In this document: piece after piece, positions 16,956 through 25,585 of the stretch
Layout: every line of letters starts with the position of its first letter
Numbering within the stretch: the first letter of the stretch is position 1
Origin: Methylocystis sp. B8
GTDB lineage: Bacteria; Pseudomonadota; Alphaproteobacteria; Rhizobiales; Beijerinckiaceae
NCBI RefSeq assembly: GCF_005771425.1
Contig: NZ_VBTZ01000001.1
Coordinates: 186,001-250,000 of the forward strand
Direction: 5' to 3'
DNA length: 64,000 nucleotides
The notes under the pieces: model-generated
The model's input: only the letters and a program-made list of their open reading frames with translations
What the model was told of the DNA's origin: nothing
Databases searched by the model: none
Made by a program: the position numbers and the translations under genes

Positions 16956-18182
16956 TCAAATGACGTGCAGGTTCGTGGGGCGCTTTCGCGCCCGCCGCTT
17001 GTGCCGCCACCGCAGAAAGCCGGTTACGTAGAGCGTAAGGGGCGCGAGTCCAACCATCAAAACCACCGAACGTCCTACGGCGCCAAACGCCTCTCCCGTA
17101 TGCAGCGGGAACAGCCATTCAAGGAATTTCTCGCCCGTGGTGAAGGCGTCGCGATCTTGCACGTAAAGAACCTGTCCGCTGTACTGGTCGACGCCAACGT
17201 TCCTGTACGTCTTGGTGCGATTGGGCTCGTCGCTTGATTGCTTGCCGACGACATAAACGCCAGTGGGGGCGCTCGGCAGGAGAATCCAGTGGAGCTTTCC
17301 ATCGGGGAAAATCTTGTCGGCGGACGCGACCGCCTCGCCGACGCCGATCGGCGCGTGGCCAGCAATCAGAGTCGATTTTCCAAAATCCGGGTCTTGGCGC
17401 ACGGGAGAAAACAAAGTCGTGACCGAGCGCGTCGCCGGTTTGAAGATCATGGCGACCCCAGTGAACAGCGTGACCAACAGAAGGGCGGCGCAATAAATGC
17501 CGACGCTACGGTGTATGTCGTAGACAAGCCTCTCTGCGCTCGCCCGCCATTTGATCTTCAAACCCAATCGCCAGTTGCCGTTGAGCGGGCGCCACAGATA
17601 AATTCCAATGAGGATGGAGATGAAAAGAAGGATGGCGACCGAACCGAGGATATAGGCATTGTTCGCTCCAAGCAGCAGCGTCCAATGGAAGGCCATGATG
17701 ATCGGGACGAGCGGCTGCGAAAATATCCTTTCGTTATGCAGATAAAGCCTCAGCCCTTTGACCTTCGCCGTGTAAGGATCGACGAACATCTCGAAAACGT
17801 CGGTGTCTAAGTCGTCCGTCTCGACCATATAGATTATCGCCGCGGCCGAGCCCGGATGTCGCGGCATCGTGAGCCTCTCCAATTTGCCGTCCGGCGGCAT
17901 GGCGGCGATCGCCGCTGCAAGAATTTCGTCGAGCGAGCGGTAAGAGGCCTGTGCGGGCGCATCAACGCGCATGATCGGAGCGTTCAGCCATTCATCGATG
18001 TTCTCCCGAAACGCGAGAATGGCGCCGCTGAGCCCGACGAGAACGAACACTGCTCCCGCGAAAAGCCCGATGGTTCGATGAACCTGCAGAAAGATCTTGC
18101 GCGCGACGTCTCGCCGACGCATGGCGCGCCGCGATGATGCGATGTCTTTCTCCATGTCGCGTTCAGCGACCCGTTCGACCAT
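16956..18182 (-). CDS. PepSY-associated membrane protein
   Basis: About 408 residues from the ATG at 18182, chosen because AAGGA lies nine bases upstream; in-frame starts at 18224, 18389 (long) and 18155 are alternatives. Layout of the PepSY-TM family: first helix after FLQVHRTIGLFAGAVFVLVGLSGAILAFRENIDEWLNAP, a periplasmic PepSY-like domain, paired helices around MAFHWTLLLG and ILLFISILIGIYLWRPLNG, DIHRSVGIYCAALLLVTLFTGVAM, a second periplasmic domain, and a last helix before a basic tail. Histidines next to helix ends (QVHR, AFHW, DIHR, PLHTGEAF) recall the haem-binding iron/siderophore reductases of this family. Probably reduces or handles a metal at the inner membrane. Confidence 0.85.
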   Translation of the reverse strand: MVERVAERDMEKDIASSRRAMRRRDVARKIFLQVHRTIGLFAGAVFVLVGLSGAILAFRENIDEWLNAPIMRVDAPAQASYRSLDEILAAAIAAMPPDGKLERLTMPRHPGSAAAIIYMVETDDLDTDVFEMFVDPYTAKVKGLRLYLHNERIFSQPLVPIIMAFHWTLLLGANNAYILGSVAILLFISILIGIYLWRPLNGNWRLGLKIKWRASAERLVYDIHRSVGIYCAALLLVTLFTGVAMIFKPATRSVTTLFSPVRQDPDFGKSTLIAGHAPIGVGEAVASADKIFPDGKLHWILLPSAPTGVYVVGKQSSDEPNRTKTYRNVGVDQYSGQVLYVQDRDAFTTGEKFLEWLFPLHTGEAFGAVGRSVVLMVGLAPLTLYVTGFLRWRHKRRARKRPTNLHVI

Positions 18183-18439
18183 GGACAGAAATCCTTCCGG
18201 CAACACAAGGTCGCCCGGGGTCATCGCGAGGGACATCCGGACCGCTTGCGCCAAAGAACGGCTGATCGGACCGACTTCGGACGGGCTTGTCAACGCACGC
18301 GGGCGTTTCTGCACAGGCGCCAAGCGCCATGGCGCCGCTTCCGATTGCCTTCGCCGGCGCTCGGCGCTATGAAAGCGCCGTCCATCCAAAGCGACTTACG
18401 CCGATTGGTGTCGGCGATTGAGCGCGTCAGGAGAACAAC

Positions 18440-20392
18440 ATGATAGCGGTCACATTCCCCGACGGGGCGTCCCGTCAGTTCGAGCCCGGCGTCTCGGGCG
18501 TCGACATCGCCAAGAGCATCTCTCCCTCTCTCGCCAAACGCAGCGTCGCCATGACGTTTGACGGCGCGCTCGTCGATCTCGCAAGTCCGATCGAGCGCGA
18601 CGCGAAGATCGAATTCGTCACGCGCGACGATCCGCGTGCGCTCGATCTCATTCGGCACGACGCCGCGCACGTCCTGGCTGAGGCCGTTCAGGAGCTCTAT
18701 CCGGGCGTGCAAGTGACGATCGGTCCCGTGATCGAAAACGGCTTCTATTACGATTTCTATCGTGACGAGCCTTTCACGCTCGAAGACCTGCCCACAATCG
18801 AAAAGAAGATGCGCGAGATCGTCGCGCGTGACGCTAAAATCTCGCGCGAAGTATGGAGTCGCGACGACGCCAAGCAGTGGTTTCTCGCCAAGGGCGAAGT
18901 CTTCAAGGGCGAACTCATCGACGCCATCAAATCCGACGAGCCGCTCTCGATCTATAAGCAGGGTCAATGGCTCGACCTCTGTCGTGGGCCGCATATGCCT
19001 TCCGTCGGCAAAGTCGGCACGGCGTTCAAACTGATGAAGGTCGCGGGCGCCTATTGGCGCGGCGATCACAATAATCCCATGCTGTCGCGCATCTACGGCA
19101 CGGCGTGGGCGACGCAGGAGGAACTCGACGCCTATCTGCACCGCCTGGAGGAAGCCGAGCGGCGCGACCATCGGCGGCTCGGACGCGAGATGGACCTCTT
19201 CCATTTTCAGGAGGAAGGCCCCGGCGCGATCTTCTGGCACCCGAAGGGCTGGGCGCTGTTCCAGAACGTCATCTCATACATGCGTCGGCGCCTGAAGGCG
19301 GACTATCAAGAAGTCAATGCGCCGCAGCTTCTCGACAAGTCGCTGTGGGAGACGTCGGGACATTGGGAGTGGTTTCGCGAGAACATGTTCGTCTCGCAGC
19401 CCGCGCGCGAACAGACGGACGAAGATCGGCTTTACGCCATTAAGCCGATGAACTGTCCGGGCCATATCCAGATTTTTAAACATGGCCTGAAGTCCTATCG
19501 CGATCTGCCGCTGCGCATGGCGGAGTTCGGCGTCGTGCATCGCTATGAACCGTCTGGCGCCCTGCATGGTCTCCTGCGCGTGCGCGCCTTCACGCAGGAC
19601 GACGCGCATGTCTTCTGCACCGAAGAGCAAATGGCGCAAGAGTGTCTCAAGATCAACGATCTCATTCTCTCGACCTATGCCGATTTCGGCTTCGAGGAAG
19701 TCGTCGTGAAGCTCTCGACGCGTCCGGAAAAGCGCGTCGGCTCCGACGAGGCCTGGGATCAGGCCGAAGCGATCATGGCGCGGGTGTTGAGCGAGATCGA
19801 ACAGCGCTCGGGCGGCCGCATCAAGACGGGCATTAATCCGGGCGAGGGCGCCTTCTATGGCCCCAAATTCGAATATACGCTGCGCGACGCGATCGGCCGC
19901 GAATGGCAATGCGGCACGACGCAGGTCGACTTCAACCTGCCGTCGCGCTTCGGCGCCTATTACATCGGTCCGGACAGCGAAAAGAAGACTCCGGTGATGA
20001 TCCATCGCGCGATCTTCGGCTCGCTCGAACGCTTCACCGGCATTCTGATCGAGCATTACGCCGGACATCTGCCGCTATGGCTGTCGCCGCTGCAGATCGT
20101 CGTGTGCACGATCACGCAGGACGCCGACGACTACGCCTATGAGGTCGCCGCGGCGGCGCGCAAGCTCGGGCTTGCGGTCGAGGTCGACGCGCGCAACGAG
20201 AAAATCACCTATAAGGTGCGAGAACATTCGCTGGCGAAGGTTCCCGTGCTGCTTGTCGCGGGCAAGAAGGAGTCGGCGGAGCGCACGATCTCGATGCGCC
20301 GGCTTGGCTCGCAGGCGCAGACGCAATTGCCGCTCGACGAGGCGTTGAAGCTGCTGGCCGACGAAGCGACGCCGCCGGATGTGCGGGGGTAA
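18440..20392 (+). CDS. thrS: Threonyl-tRNA synthetase
   Basis: Class II aminoacyl-tRNA synthetase charging tRNA-Thr. 650 residues: TGS domain (1-62), editing domain ([25 protein letters not shown]...[16 protein letters not shown]), class II catalytic core with the zinc ligands in [34 protein letters not shown] and [12 protein letters not shown], and the C-terminal anticodon-binding domain ([15 protein letters not shown]...). The editing site motif HxxxH is present. No T-box or other leader is visible upstream. Confidence 0.97.
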   Translation: MIAVTFPDGASRQFEPGVSGVDIAKSISPSLAKRSVAMTFDGALVDLASPIERDAKIEFVTRDDPRALDLIRHDAAHVLAEAVQELYPGVQVTIGPVIENGFYYDFYRDEPFTLEDLPTIEKKMREIVARDAKISREVWSRDDAKQWFLAKGEVFKGELIDAIKSDEPLSIYKQGQWLDLCRGPHMPSVGKVGTAFKLMKVAGAYWRGDHNNPMLSRIYGTAWATQEELDAYLHRLEEAERRDHRRLGREMDLFHFQEEGPGAIFWHPKGWALFQNVISYMRRRLKADYQEVNAPQLLDKSLWETSGHWEWFRENMFVSQPAREQTDEDRLYAIKPMNCPGHIQIFKHGLKSYRDLPLRMAEFGVVHRYEPSGALHGLLRVRAFTQDDAHVFCTEEQMAQECLKINDLILSTYADFGFEEVVVKLSTRPEKRVGSDEAWDQAEAIMARVLSEIEQRSGGRIKTGINPGEGAFYGPKFEYTLRDAIGREWQCGTTQVDFNLPSRFGAYYIGPDSEKKTPVMIHRAIFGSLERFTGILIEHYAGHLPLWLSPLQIVVCTITQDADDYAYEVAAAARKLGLAVEVDARNEKITYKVREHSLAKVPVLLVAGKKESAERTISMRRLGSQAQTQLPLDEALKLLADEATPPDVRG

Positions 20393-20415
20393 CCCAAGGA
20401 CGCTGGGCGTTCATA

Positions 20416-20529
20416 CCTCCCCCTTGCGGGGAGGTCGCTCGCCAAAGGCGAGCGGGTGGGGGGATGCTACGACCGTTTTGAACCCCACCCGGTTCGCTTC
20501 GCGAACCACCCTCCCCGTAAAGGGGAGGG
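20416..20529. repeat. Nested palindromic intergenic element
   Basis: About 114 bases built from several inverted repeats in order: CCTCCCC/GGGGAGG, CGCTCGCC/GGCGAGCG, GGTTCGC/GCGAACC and CCCTCCCC/GGGGAGGG, with GGTGGGG and CCCCACC pairing across the middle so the whole unit can fold as a branched cruciform. Lies right after thrS. The form is that of repeated intergenic palindromes common in alphaproteobacteria; only one copy is in the window. Confidence 0.8.
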
Positions 20530-20616
20530 AGAGGGCGCACTGGTTTGTTATTCGCGCTCTTGACGCCGCGCCTATTTCTTCTATCTTTACGAAGAAATCG
20601 AATCGTGGAGCGTTTC

Positions 20617-20955
20617 TTGTCCAAAATTCCTGAGCTGACGACCGCCGAGCAGCAGACCCTGCTCGCCATCATGATTCAGCATCCCAACGCCTATGGCGTT
20701 TCGATCCGCGATGAAATCAGGAAGCGCACGGATCGCGAATATTCCTTCGGCTCGATTTACGCCGTACTGGAGCGTCTGGAAGACAAAGGTCTCATCGCCT
20801 CTCGAGAGGGGGAGGCGACTGCCGCGCGTGGCGGGCGGAAGAAACAGTATTTCACCGTCACTGCGCTGGGACAGGCCGCTTTACAGGCGTCCCTGCGCGC
20901 AGTTGATGCAATGCGTGACGGCGTCGAGATTGAAGGGACCTGGGCCTATGCTTGA
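20617..20955 (+). CDS. PadR-family transcriptional regulator
   Basis: 112 residues from the TTG at 20617, preferred since GGAG sits six bases upstream; GTG at 20605 is an in-frame alternative. Winged helix of the PadR type: LTTAEQQTLLAIMIQHPNAYGVSIRDEI, then YSFGSIYAVLERLEDKGLIASR and the wing GGRKKQYFTVTALGQAAL. The C-terminal dimerisation helix is short, as in the small PadR subfamily. The stop overlaps the start of the next gene (ATGCTTGA), so the two are cotranslated and probably functionally paired. Confidence 0.88.
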   Translation: MSKIPELTTAEQQTLLAIMIQHPNAYGVSIRDEIRKRTDREYSFGSIYAVLERLEDKGLIASREGEATAARGGRKKQYFTVTALGQAALQASLRAVDAMRDGVEIEGTWAYA

Positions 20956-21481
20956 CAGGATTATCTTCATCATGCGCCGCGTTCCAGTGGCGGTTGAGAC
21001 GGTAGCGATTGCAAGACATCCGTCCCCGCGGCTTTGGACATTTGTATTTTCCCTATTTGTCTACGCTGTTGTCAGTCTTGGATGTCGGGCCTTCGGGTTG
21101 AGCACTTTGGCTTCGATTTCTGTTGCAGTGGGGATTACATGGGCATGCCCGATACCTAGTTTTCAGAAGATCGCAGCCGTCTTTCAGTGCGCTACTGATT
21201 TGGCGATCGATGGCCGTGAGAAGATTCACAATCCACCAGCTCTTGCTGAATTTCTTGTTGGCCTTTTCGCGAAGCCAAAATATCGCACTAGCTTCTTGCA
21301 GTGCTTGGACGAGGATTTTCGCAGTGACATAAATGCTGGCATGCCGCTTTCCCGTGCCCGGTGGCGGTATCGGGCCGCTGCGCTGAACTCTGTCGGCCCC
21401 CAGCTTTGGGTGGCGATCAAGCGTATCGGCGTCATCGGCATTGTCGCCGATTATGTTCGTAGAAAGTTCGGCGGTGCATAG
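20948..21481 (+). CDS. Small membrane protein coupled to PadR regulator
   Basis: 177 residues. The start ATG at 20948 overlaps the PadR stop. Two probable membrane helices near the N-terminus (LWTFVFSLFVYAVVSLGC, LASISVAVGITWAC), then a soluble part. The segment EFLVGLFAKPKYRTSFLQCLDEDFR...G.PLSRARWRYRAAALNSVGPQLW resembles the permease-prefix pattern that often follows PadR genes, but no transporter domain is attached. Codon use is AT-richer than neighbours. Probably a membrane partner whose expression PadR controls; that is inference. A strong terminator follows. Confidence 0.7.
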   Translation: MLDRIIFIMRRVPVAVETVAIARHPSPRLWTFVFSLFVYAVVSLGCRAFGLSTLASISVAVGITWACPIPSFQKIAAVFQCATDLAIDGREKIHNPPALAEFLVGLFAKPKYRTSFLQCLDEDFRSDINAGMPLSRARWRYRAAALNSVGPQLWVAIKRIGVIGIVADYVRRKFGGA

Positions 21482-21486
21482 CTACA

Positions 21487-21529
21487 GCGCGCTCCCTCTC
21501 CCTATGGGAGAAGGGATGCGCGCCTTTTT
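21487..21529 (+). terminator. Rho-independent terminator of the PadR operon
   Basis: Stem GCGCGCTCCCTCTCCC with TAT loop and GGGAGAAGGGATGCGCGC, followed by CTTTTT. It lies six bases after the stop of the membrane protein gene. Confidence 0.8.
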
Positions 21530-21551
21530 CTGCGACAAGGATGAGGGCGCC

Positions 21552-21594
21552 AAAAAAACAAAAGCCCCGTCGCCGTTCGGCGCAGGGCTTTTCT
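21552..21594 (-). terminator. Rho-independent terminator of rpmB
   Basis: Read on the minus strand: AAAAGCCCTGCGCCGAACGG, then CGACGGGGC and TTTTGTTTTTTT. It sits directly downstream of the rpmB stop. Confidence 0.85.
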
Positions 21595-21612
21595 AAAGCG
21601 GGAAGAAACGGA

Positions 21613-21906
21613 TCAGGCGCTCGCGGCCGCCTGCTTCTTCTCGATTTCGCGCTTGAGCGCGCGGGCGTTCTGCGACAGCTCCTCGCTCTTCGCCTTGACC
21701 AGGAAGGCGTCGAGTCCGCCACGATGCTCGACCGAACGCAGCGCCGCCGCCGAGATGCGCAGCCGCACTGAGCGCGCCAGGGCCTCCGAGGCGAGCGTTA
21801 CATTGACGAGATTGGGCAGAAAGCGGGTCTTCGTCTTCCGGTTCGAGTGGCTGACGAGATGCCCGGACTGCACGCCCTTTCCGGTGAGCTCGCAACGGCG
21901 GGACAT
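21613..21906 (-). CDS. rpmB: 50S ribosomal protein L28
   Basis: Structural protein of the large ribosomal subunit, 97 residues, the usual alphaproteobacterial length. Begins [20 protein letters not shown], followed by [15 protein letters not shown] and [21 protein letters not shown]. The zinc-binding cysteines of the C+ form are reduced to a single Cys. Monocistronic, with its own terminator. Confidence 0.97.
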   Translation of the reverse strand: MSRRCELTGKGVQSGHLVSHSNRKTKTRFLPNLVNVTLASEALARSVRLRISAAALRSVEHRGGLDAFLVKAKSEELSQNARALKREIEKKQAAASA

Positions 21907-22306
21907 GGATGTTCCTTTCGCTCTATTCGTCCATGCGCAGGCCGGCGCATCTTGCGCCTTATTCGCCAGCGGAGGGTGAAAAAGACAGCGAGGCGCGACG
22001 CCGATGCGCCGAGCCTCGTTTGCGGGCGCTTATAGAGGTAAAGCGCGGCCGCCGTCAACCGGCGCGCGGGGCGATCGGGCGCCCGCCTGCCATTGCACGC
22101 TGCGGCGCACACGCCTCTGGACATCGGCTCCGTTCTGGGTTCTAAGCCTCCATCGCTCCAGGCGAGGCCGAGGGCGCGCGACCGTGCGCCGTTCCTTTTG
22201 CCGGGAATCATTGAGAAACCGAAGGGCTGGAGACCATCTCCCGCCGCGCGCGTCGCCTTTTGGCCGCGTAAGACGCGAAAATCGAGAGAAAGGTTGGGGA
22301 AATTCA
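21907..22306. other. 400-base intergenic region between divergent rpmB and mtdB
   Basis: No convincing gene. It must hold the promoters of rpmB (minus) and of the mtdB-fae unit (plus). A long frame continuous with mtdB upstream to 22004 has no family support. The last bases contain AGGTTGGGGA, which serves as the mtdB ribosome site. No riboswitch-like fold recognised. Confidence 0.6.
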
Positions 22307-23197
22307 ATGGCCAAAGCGATTCTGCACATGCTCAGCACGTTGAAGCATATGAGCCCCTTCGACGTGAATATGGCCCTCGACGCCGGCTATGACGCGGCGA
22401 TTCCCTACACCAATGTCACGCTCGATGAAGTCACCGCGCTCGTGCAGGACGCGATGTTTTCCCGCGCGCCTTCCGCGGCGCTGCGCACGGGCATTTTCTT
22501 TGCCGGCCGCGACGCCGTGCTTGCGCTCGACATGATGGACGCCGCCAAGAAAGCGCTGCTCAAGCCTTTCGAAGTGTCGCTCTTCGCCGATCCCTACGGC
22601 TCCTTCACCACCGCCGGCGCGATGGTCGCCTGCGTTGAAAAGGTTTTGCGCGAGAAGAAGCAGCGCGAGCTCAAGGGCTCGAAAGTCGTCATCTATGGGG
22701 CCACAGGCGTTGTCGGCTATTCCGCCGCGGTCATCTCGGCGCTTGAGGGCGCTCAGGTCACCATCGTCGGCTATAGCGGCCTCGAGCGTGTCGCGAAGCT
22801 TGCCGACGAGATGTGCAAGCGCTTCAACATCAAGGTGGCGCCTGCCGACGGCTCCACCCCTGAGCAGGTGCGCTCGTTGCTTTGCCAGCATGAAATCGCG
22901 CTGTGCGCGGCGCGCGCCGGCGTGCAGGTGCTTTCGAAGGAAGACCTCGCCGCCGCCAAGGATCTTCTGATCGCCGCCGACGTCAACGCGGTGCCGCCGC
23001 TCGGCGTCGAAGGCTGCGGTCTGCACGACAATGGCGTCGTGATCTCGCCGCATGGCGCGCTCGGCATTGGGGCGCTGGCGATCGGCAACATCAAATACGG
23101 CACGGAAGCAGGCCTTTTCAAAAAAATGGCGACATCCGACGCGCCGCTTTGTCTCGACTTCCGTCACGCCTTCGCGCTGGCCCGCGAACTCGTGTGA
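22307..23197 (+). CDS. mtdB: Methylene-tetrahydromethanopterin dehydrogenase
   Basis: Oxidises methylene-H4MPT to methenyl-H4MPT with NAD(P)+, the second step of H4MPT-linked formaldehyde oxidation in the cytosol. 296 residues, the MtdB length. Sequence starts MAKAILHMLSTLKHMSPFDVN, has the Rossmann fold VVIYGATGVVGYSAAVISALEGAQVTIVGYS, and ends in a family-typical SPHGALGIGALAIGN.KYGTE segment. MtdB rather than MtdA is favoured by sequence and by fae being next. The ATG at 22307 is preceded by GGGGA. Fae, which makes its substrate, lies 168 bases downstream on the same strand. Confidence 0.95.
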   Translation: MAKAILHMLSTLKHMSPFDVNMALDAGYDAAIPYTNVTLDEVTALVQDAMFSRAPSAALRTGIFFAGRDAVLALDMMDAAKKALLKPFEVSLFADPYGSFTTAGAMVACVEKVLREKKQRELKGSKVVIYGATGVVGYSAAVISALEGAQVTIVGYSGLERVAKLADEMCKRFNIKVAPADGSTPEQVRSLLCQHEIALCAARAGVQVLSKEDLAAAKDLLIAADVNAVPPLGVEGCGLHDNGVVISPHGALGIGALAIGNIKYGTEAGLFKKMATSDAPLCLDFRHAFALARELV

Positions 23198-23365
23198 CGT
23201 CTCGCGCGCTCGCCAGGCTCCGCCTTGGCAAGGACGCGCAAAAATGGTTGAGTCCGCGCCGCGAGCGAAGCTTGCGGGGCTTCTCATCGCCGCACGCAGC
23301 GCGTGTGCGGCTCGCGTGGCGCGCCTGTCAAAATTTCAGGCGCCGGGATTCTGGGAGAAAAACAC

Positions 23366-23875
23366 ATGGCAGTGATCAACAAGATGCTGGTCGGCGAGTC
23401 GCTGGTCGGCGACGGCAACGAAGTTGCGCATATCGACCTGATCATGGGTCCGCGCGGCTCGGCGGCCGAGCTCGCCTTCGCCAATGCGCTGGTCAACAAT
23501 AAGGACGGCTTCACGACGCTGCTCGCGGTCGTCGCCCCGAACCTGCTCTGCAAGCCCAACACGATCCTTTTTAACAAGGTGACGATCAAGGGCGCCAAGC
23601 AGGCGGTGCAGATGTTTGGCCCGGCGCAGCATGGCGTGGCCAAGGCGGTCGCCGATTCGGTGGCCGAGGGCGTGATCCCGGTCGACGAGGCCGACGACAT
23701 CTTCATTTCGGTTGGCGTGTTCATTCACTGGGACGCGAACGACGACAAGAAGATCCAGGACTACAACTACACCGCGACGAAGGAAGCGATTGCGCGCGCC
23801 GTCAAGGGCGAGCCGAAGGCCTCCGAAGTCGTCGCCAAGCGCAACGAAGCCAAGCACCCCTTCGCGCCGAACTGA
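23366..23875 (+). CDS. fae: Formaldehyde-activating enzyme
   Basis: Condenses formaldehyde with tetrahydromethanopterin to methylene-H4MPT, the entry point of formaldehyde oxidation in methylotrophs; abundant cytosolic enzyme. 169 residues, full length. Recognised by [20 protein letters not shown] (the conserved His is about residue 22), [36 protein letters not shown] and the closing [18 protein letters not shown]. The start ATG at 23366 has GGGAGA upstream; a longer frame to 23303 lacks support. It is followed by a strong terminator, fitting high-level separate expression. Confidence 0.97.
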   Translation: MAVINKMLVGESLVGDGNEVAHIDLIMGPRGSAAELAFANALVNNKDGFTTLLAVVAPNLLCKPNTILFNKVTIKGAKQAVQMFGPAQHGVAKAVADSVAEGVIPVDEADDIFISVGVFIHWDANDDKKIQDYNYTATKEAIARAVKGEPKASEVVAKRNEAKHPFAPN

Positions 23876-23899
23876 GTCGCGCGAACATCTTCGAGTTTG

Positions 23900-23931
23900 A
23901 AGGGGAGCCGCGCGGCTCCCCTTTTTCTTTT
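23900..23931 (+). terminator. Rho-independent terminator after fae
   Basis: Perfect stem AAGGGGAGCCGC/GCGGCTCCCCTT with a run of T residues (CTTTTTCTTTT). It ends about a dozen bases before the start codon of the next gene, so that gene either depends on read-through or has a promoter inside this region. Confidence 0.9.
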
Positions 23932-23942
23932 GGGAGAAGCGC

Positions 23943-24977
23943 GTGGCCGCGGTCATCGGCTGGGATATCGGCGGCGCGCATGTGAAGGCGGCGCGCGCGG
24001 ACGACGGCCGCCTCACAGCGGTCGTTCAGATCGCCTGCGCTCCGCATGAAAGCGTCGCCAGTCTCGAACAAGCGCTGCGCGAGGCGCGCGCGGCGCTCGG
24101 CGACGTCGAACGTCATCGCGTCACAATGACGGCGGAGCTCTCCGACGCCTTCGAAAGCAGGTCGCGCGGAGTCATTGCAGTCGCCGCGATCGCCGCGCGT
24201 GAAACCGGCGCGTCTGACATCCTTTTCTACGCCGGCGAACGCGGCTTTATCACGCGTGACGAGGTTGGCGCGAACGTCGACGCCGTCGCTTCGGCCAATT
24301 GGCGCGCCTCTGCCGAACTCGTTGCACGTCATTGCGCGGATGCGCTTTTCATTGACATCGGATCGACGACGACAGACCTGACGCCGCTTTGCGCCGGCCG
24401 CGTCGCGGCGCTTGGCGTGAGTGACGCCGAGCGCCTCGCTTATGGCGAACTGGCCTACGCCGGATTTTCGCGTGGCGCGCCTCAGGCCTATGCGGCGCGC
24501 GCGCCGGTCGCCGGGCGATGGACGCCGCTCGTTAACGAGGCCTTCGCGTCGATGGCCGACGTGCGGCGCGTTCTCGGCGATCTTCCTGAAGGCGAAACAG
24601 ACGCGGACCTTTCGCCGACGGCGGACGGGCGGCCCAAGACGGTTGCGGCGTCGCGCGCACGGCTTGCGCGTCTTACTGGGCGCGACGCCGCTGAATTGAC
24701 CGACGCGCAATGGCGCGCCTTCGCGCAATATCTCGCACGCGCGCAACTGCGCGTCATCGAAGATCAGATTGCCTTGCTCCAGTCACGTGATGCCGTCGCG
24801 TTCGACGCTCCGATCGTCGGCGCAGGCGTCGGCCGCAAACTCGCTGCGCGCCTGGCGCAGGCGCAACGCCGGACATTCCTGGATTTCGCCGATTTGATCG
24901 CCGCGCCTCCGGCTTTGGCTGACAAAGCGGCGAACTGCGCGCCGGCTTCAGCGCTCGCGTTGCTTTTAGAGCCGTAG
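23943..24977 (+). CDS. H4MPT-linked C1 transfer pathway protein, MfnF-like (ASKHA fold)
   Basis: 344 residues of the hydantoinase/sugar-kinase-like ASKHA superfamily: GWDIGGAHVKAARAD (phosphate 1) at residues 6-20, ALFIDIGSTTTDLTPLCAGR (phosphate 2) near the middle and VGAGVGRKLA late. This is the protein family always found with H4MPT genes in methylotrophs; its archaeal relatives include MfnF, which joins the furan and tyramine-glutamate parts of methanofuran. A methylofuran role is therefore likely but inferred. The start is GTG with GGGAG just upstream, lying immediately after the fae terminator. Convergent with the minus-strand cofactor operon, 26 bases away. Confidence 0.85.
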   Translation: MAAVIGWDIGGAHVKAARADDGRLTAVVQIACAPHESVASLEQALREARAALGDVERHRVTMTAELSDAFESRSRGVIAVAAIAARETGASDILFYAGERGFITRDEVGANVDAVASANWRASAELVARHCADALFIDIGSTTTDLTPLCAGRVAALGVSDAERLAYGELAYAGFSRGAPQAYAARAPVAGRWTPLVNEAFASMADVRRVLGDLPEGETDADLSPTADGRPKTVAASRARLARLTGRDAAELTDAQWRAFAQYLARAQLRVIEDQIALLQSRDAVAFDAPIVGAGVGRKLAARLAQAQRRTFLDFADLIAAPPALADKAANCAPASALALLLEP

Positions 24978-25003
24978 CTCGTTCAAGGAAAATGTCGCGC
25001 CGC

Positions 25004-25585
25004 CTACTGCGCCACGCCTGCCTTGACGTCGTTCATATGCGCATCGATCTTCGCCCTCACCATGTCCCAGGCTTCGCGCTCCGCCTGGCCGGCGGTTTTG
25101 TCGACGGCGATCTGCAGATAGGCGAGTTCGCTTTCGATCTTCTCGCGCGGCAGCATGTCGAGCCGCGTCGCGAGAATGGCCGCTTCGAGCACGGCGGCGC
25201 GCGCCCGATTCATGCCGAGAAAGGCGCGGTGCGACTCAATTCGTCTCACTTTGCAAAAGAAACGCGGCCGCAATTCGTGCTCCTCGACGCGCGCGACGAT
25301 GAGTTCAGCGTGCGCGAGCGCTGCGGAAAGGCGCGGCGCCGGCCAGCCTTCGATATCGGTAAGCGGCCAGTTGCGGCATCCCGTGACGAGGCCCGCAAAA
25401 ATTCGCGCGTCGTCAGTGAAGCTCGCCGTCAGTTTTGGAGTATGGGTGAGATTGAGGAGGGTCGAGGAGGGACGAAACGGCGCCGCGATCCAGTAACCGT
25501 GTTCCTCGATCAATCCGAGCGGCGCGATATGCGGTCGACCTTCAGGCGACAGCGTCGTGACGACGCATTCATGTATCAGAGGCAT
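25004..25585 (-). CDS. DUF447-family protein (possible flavin/pterin binding)
   Basis: 193 residues. N-terminal split-barrel-like sequence (MPLIHECVVTTLSPEGRPHIAPLGL, GYWIAAPFRPSSTLLNLTHT) recalls flavin-reductase-type folds; the C-terminal half is helical (AAVLEAAILATRLDMLPREKIESELAYLQIAVDKTAG). DUF447 is shared between methanogenic archaea and H4MPT-using methylotrophs and is a standard but uncharacterised member of the C1 cluster. The start overlaps the 3' end of the DUF6513 gene by 17 bases, placing it last in the minus-strand operon. A role in H4MPT or methylofuran synthesis or use is inferred from distribution. Confidence 0.85.
   Translation of the reverse strand: MPLIHECVVTTLSPEGRPHIAPLGLIEEHGYWIAAPFRPSSTLLNLTHTPKLTASFTDDARIFAGLVTGCRNWPLTDIEGWPAPRLSAALAHAELIVARVEEHELRPRFFCKVRRIESHRAFLGMNRARAAVLEAAILATRLDMLPREKIESELAYLQIAVDKTAGQAEREAWDMVRAKIDAHMNDVKAGVAQ

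Noticed and set aside
22304-23287. 327-codon minus-strand frame opposite mtdB
   Set aside because: Antisense of mtdB; no motif.
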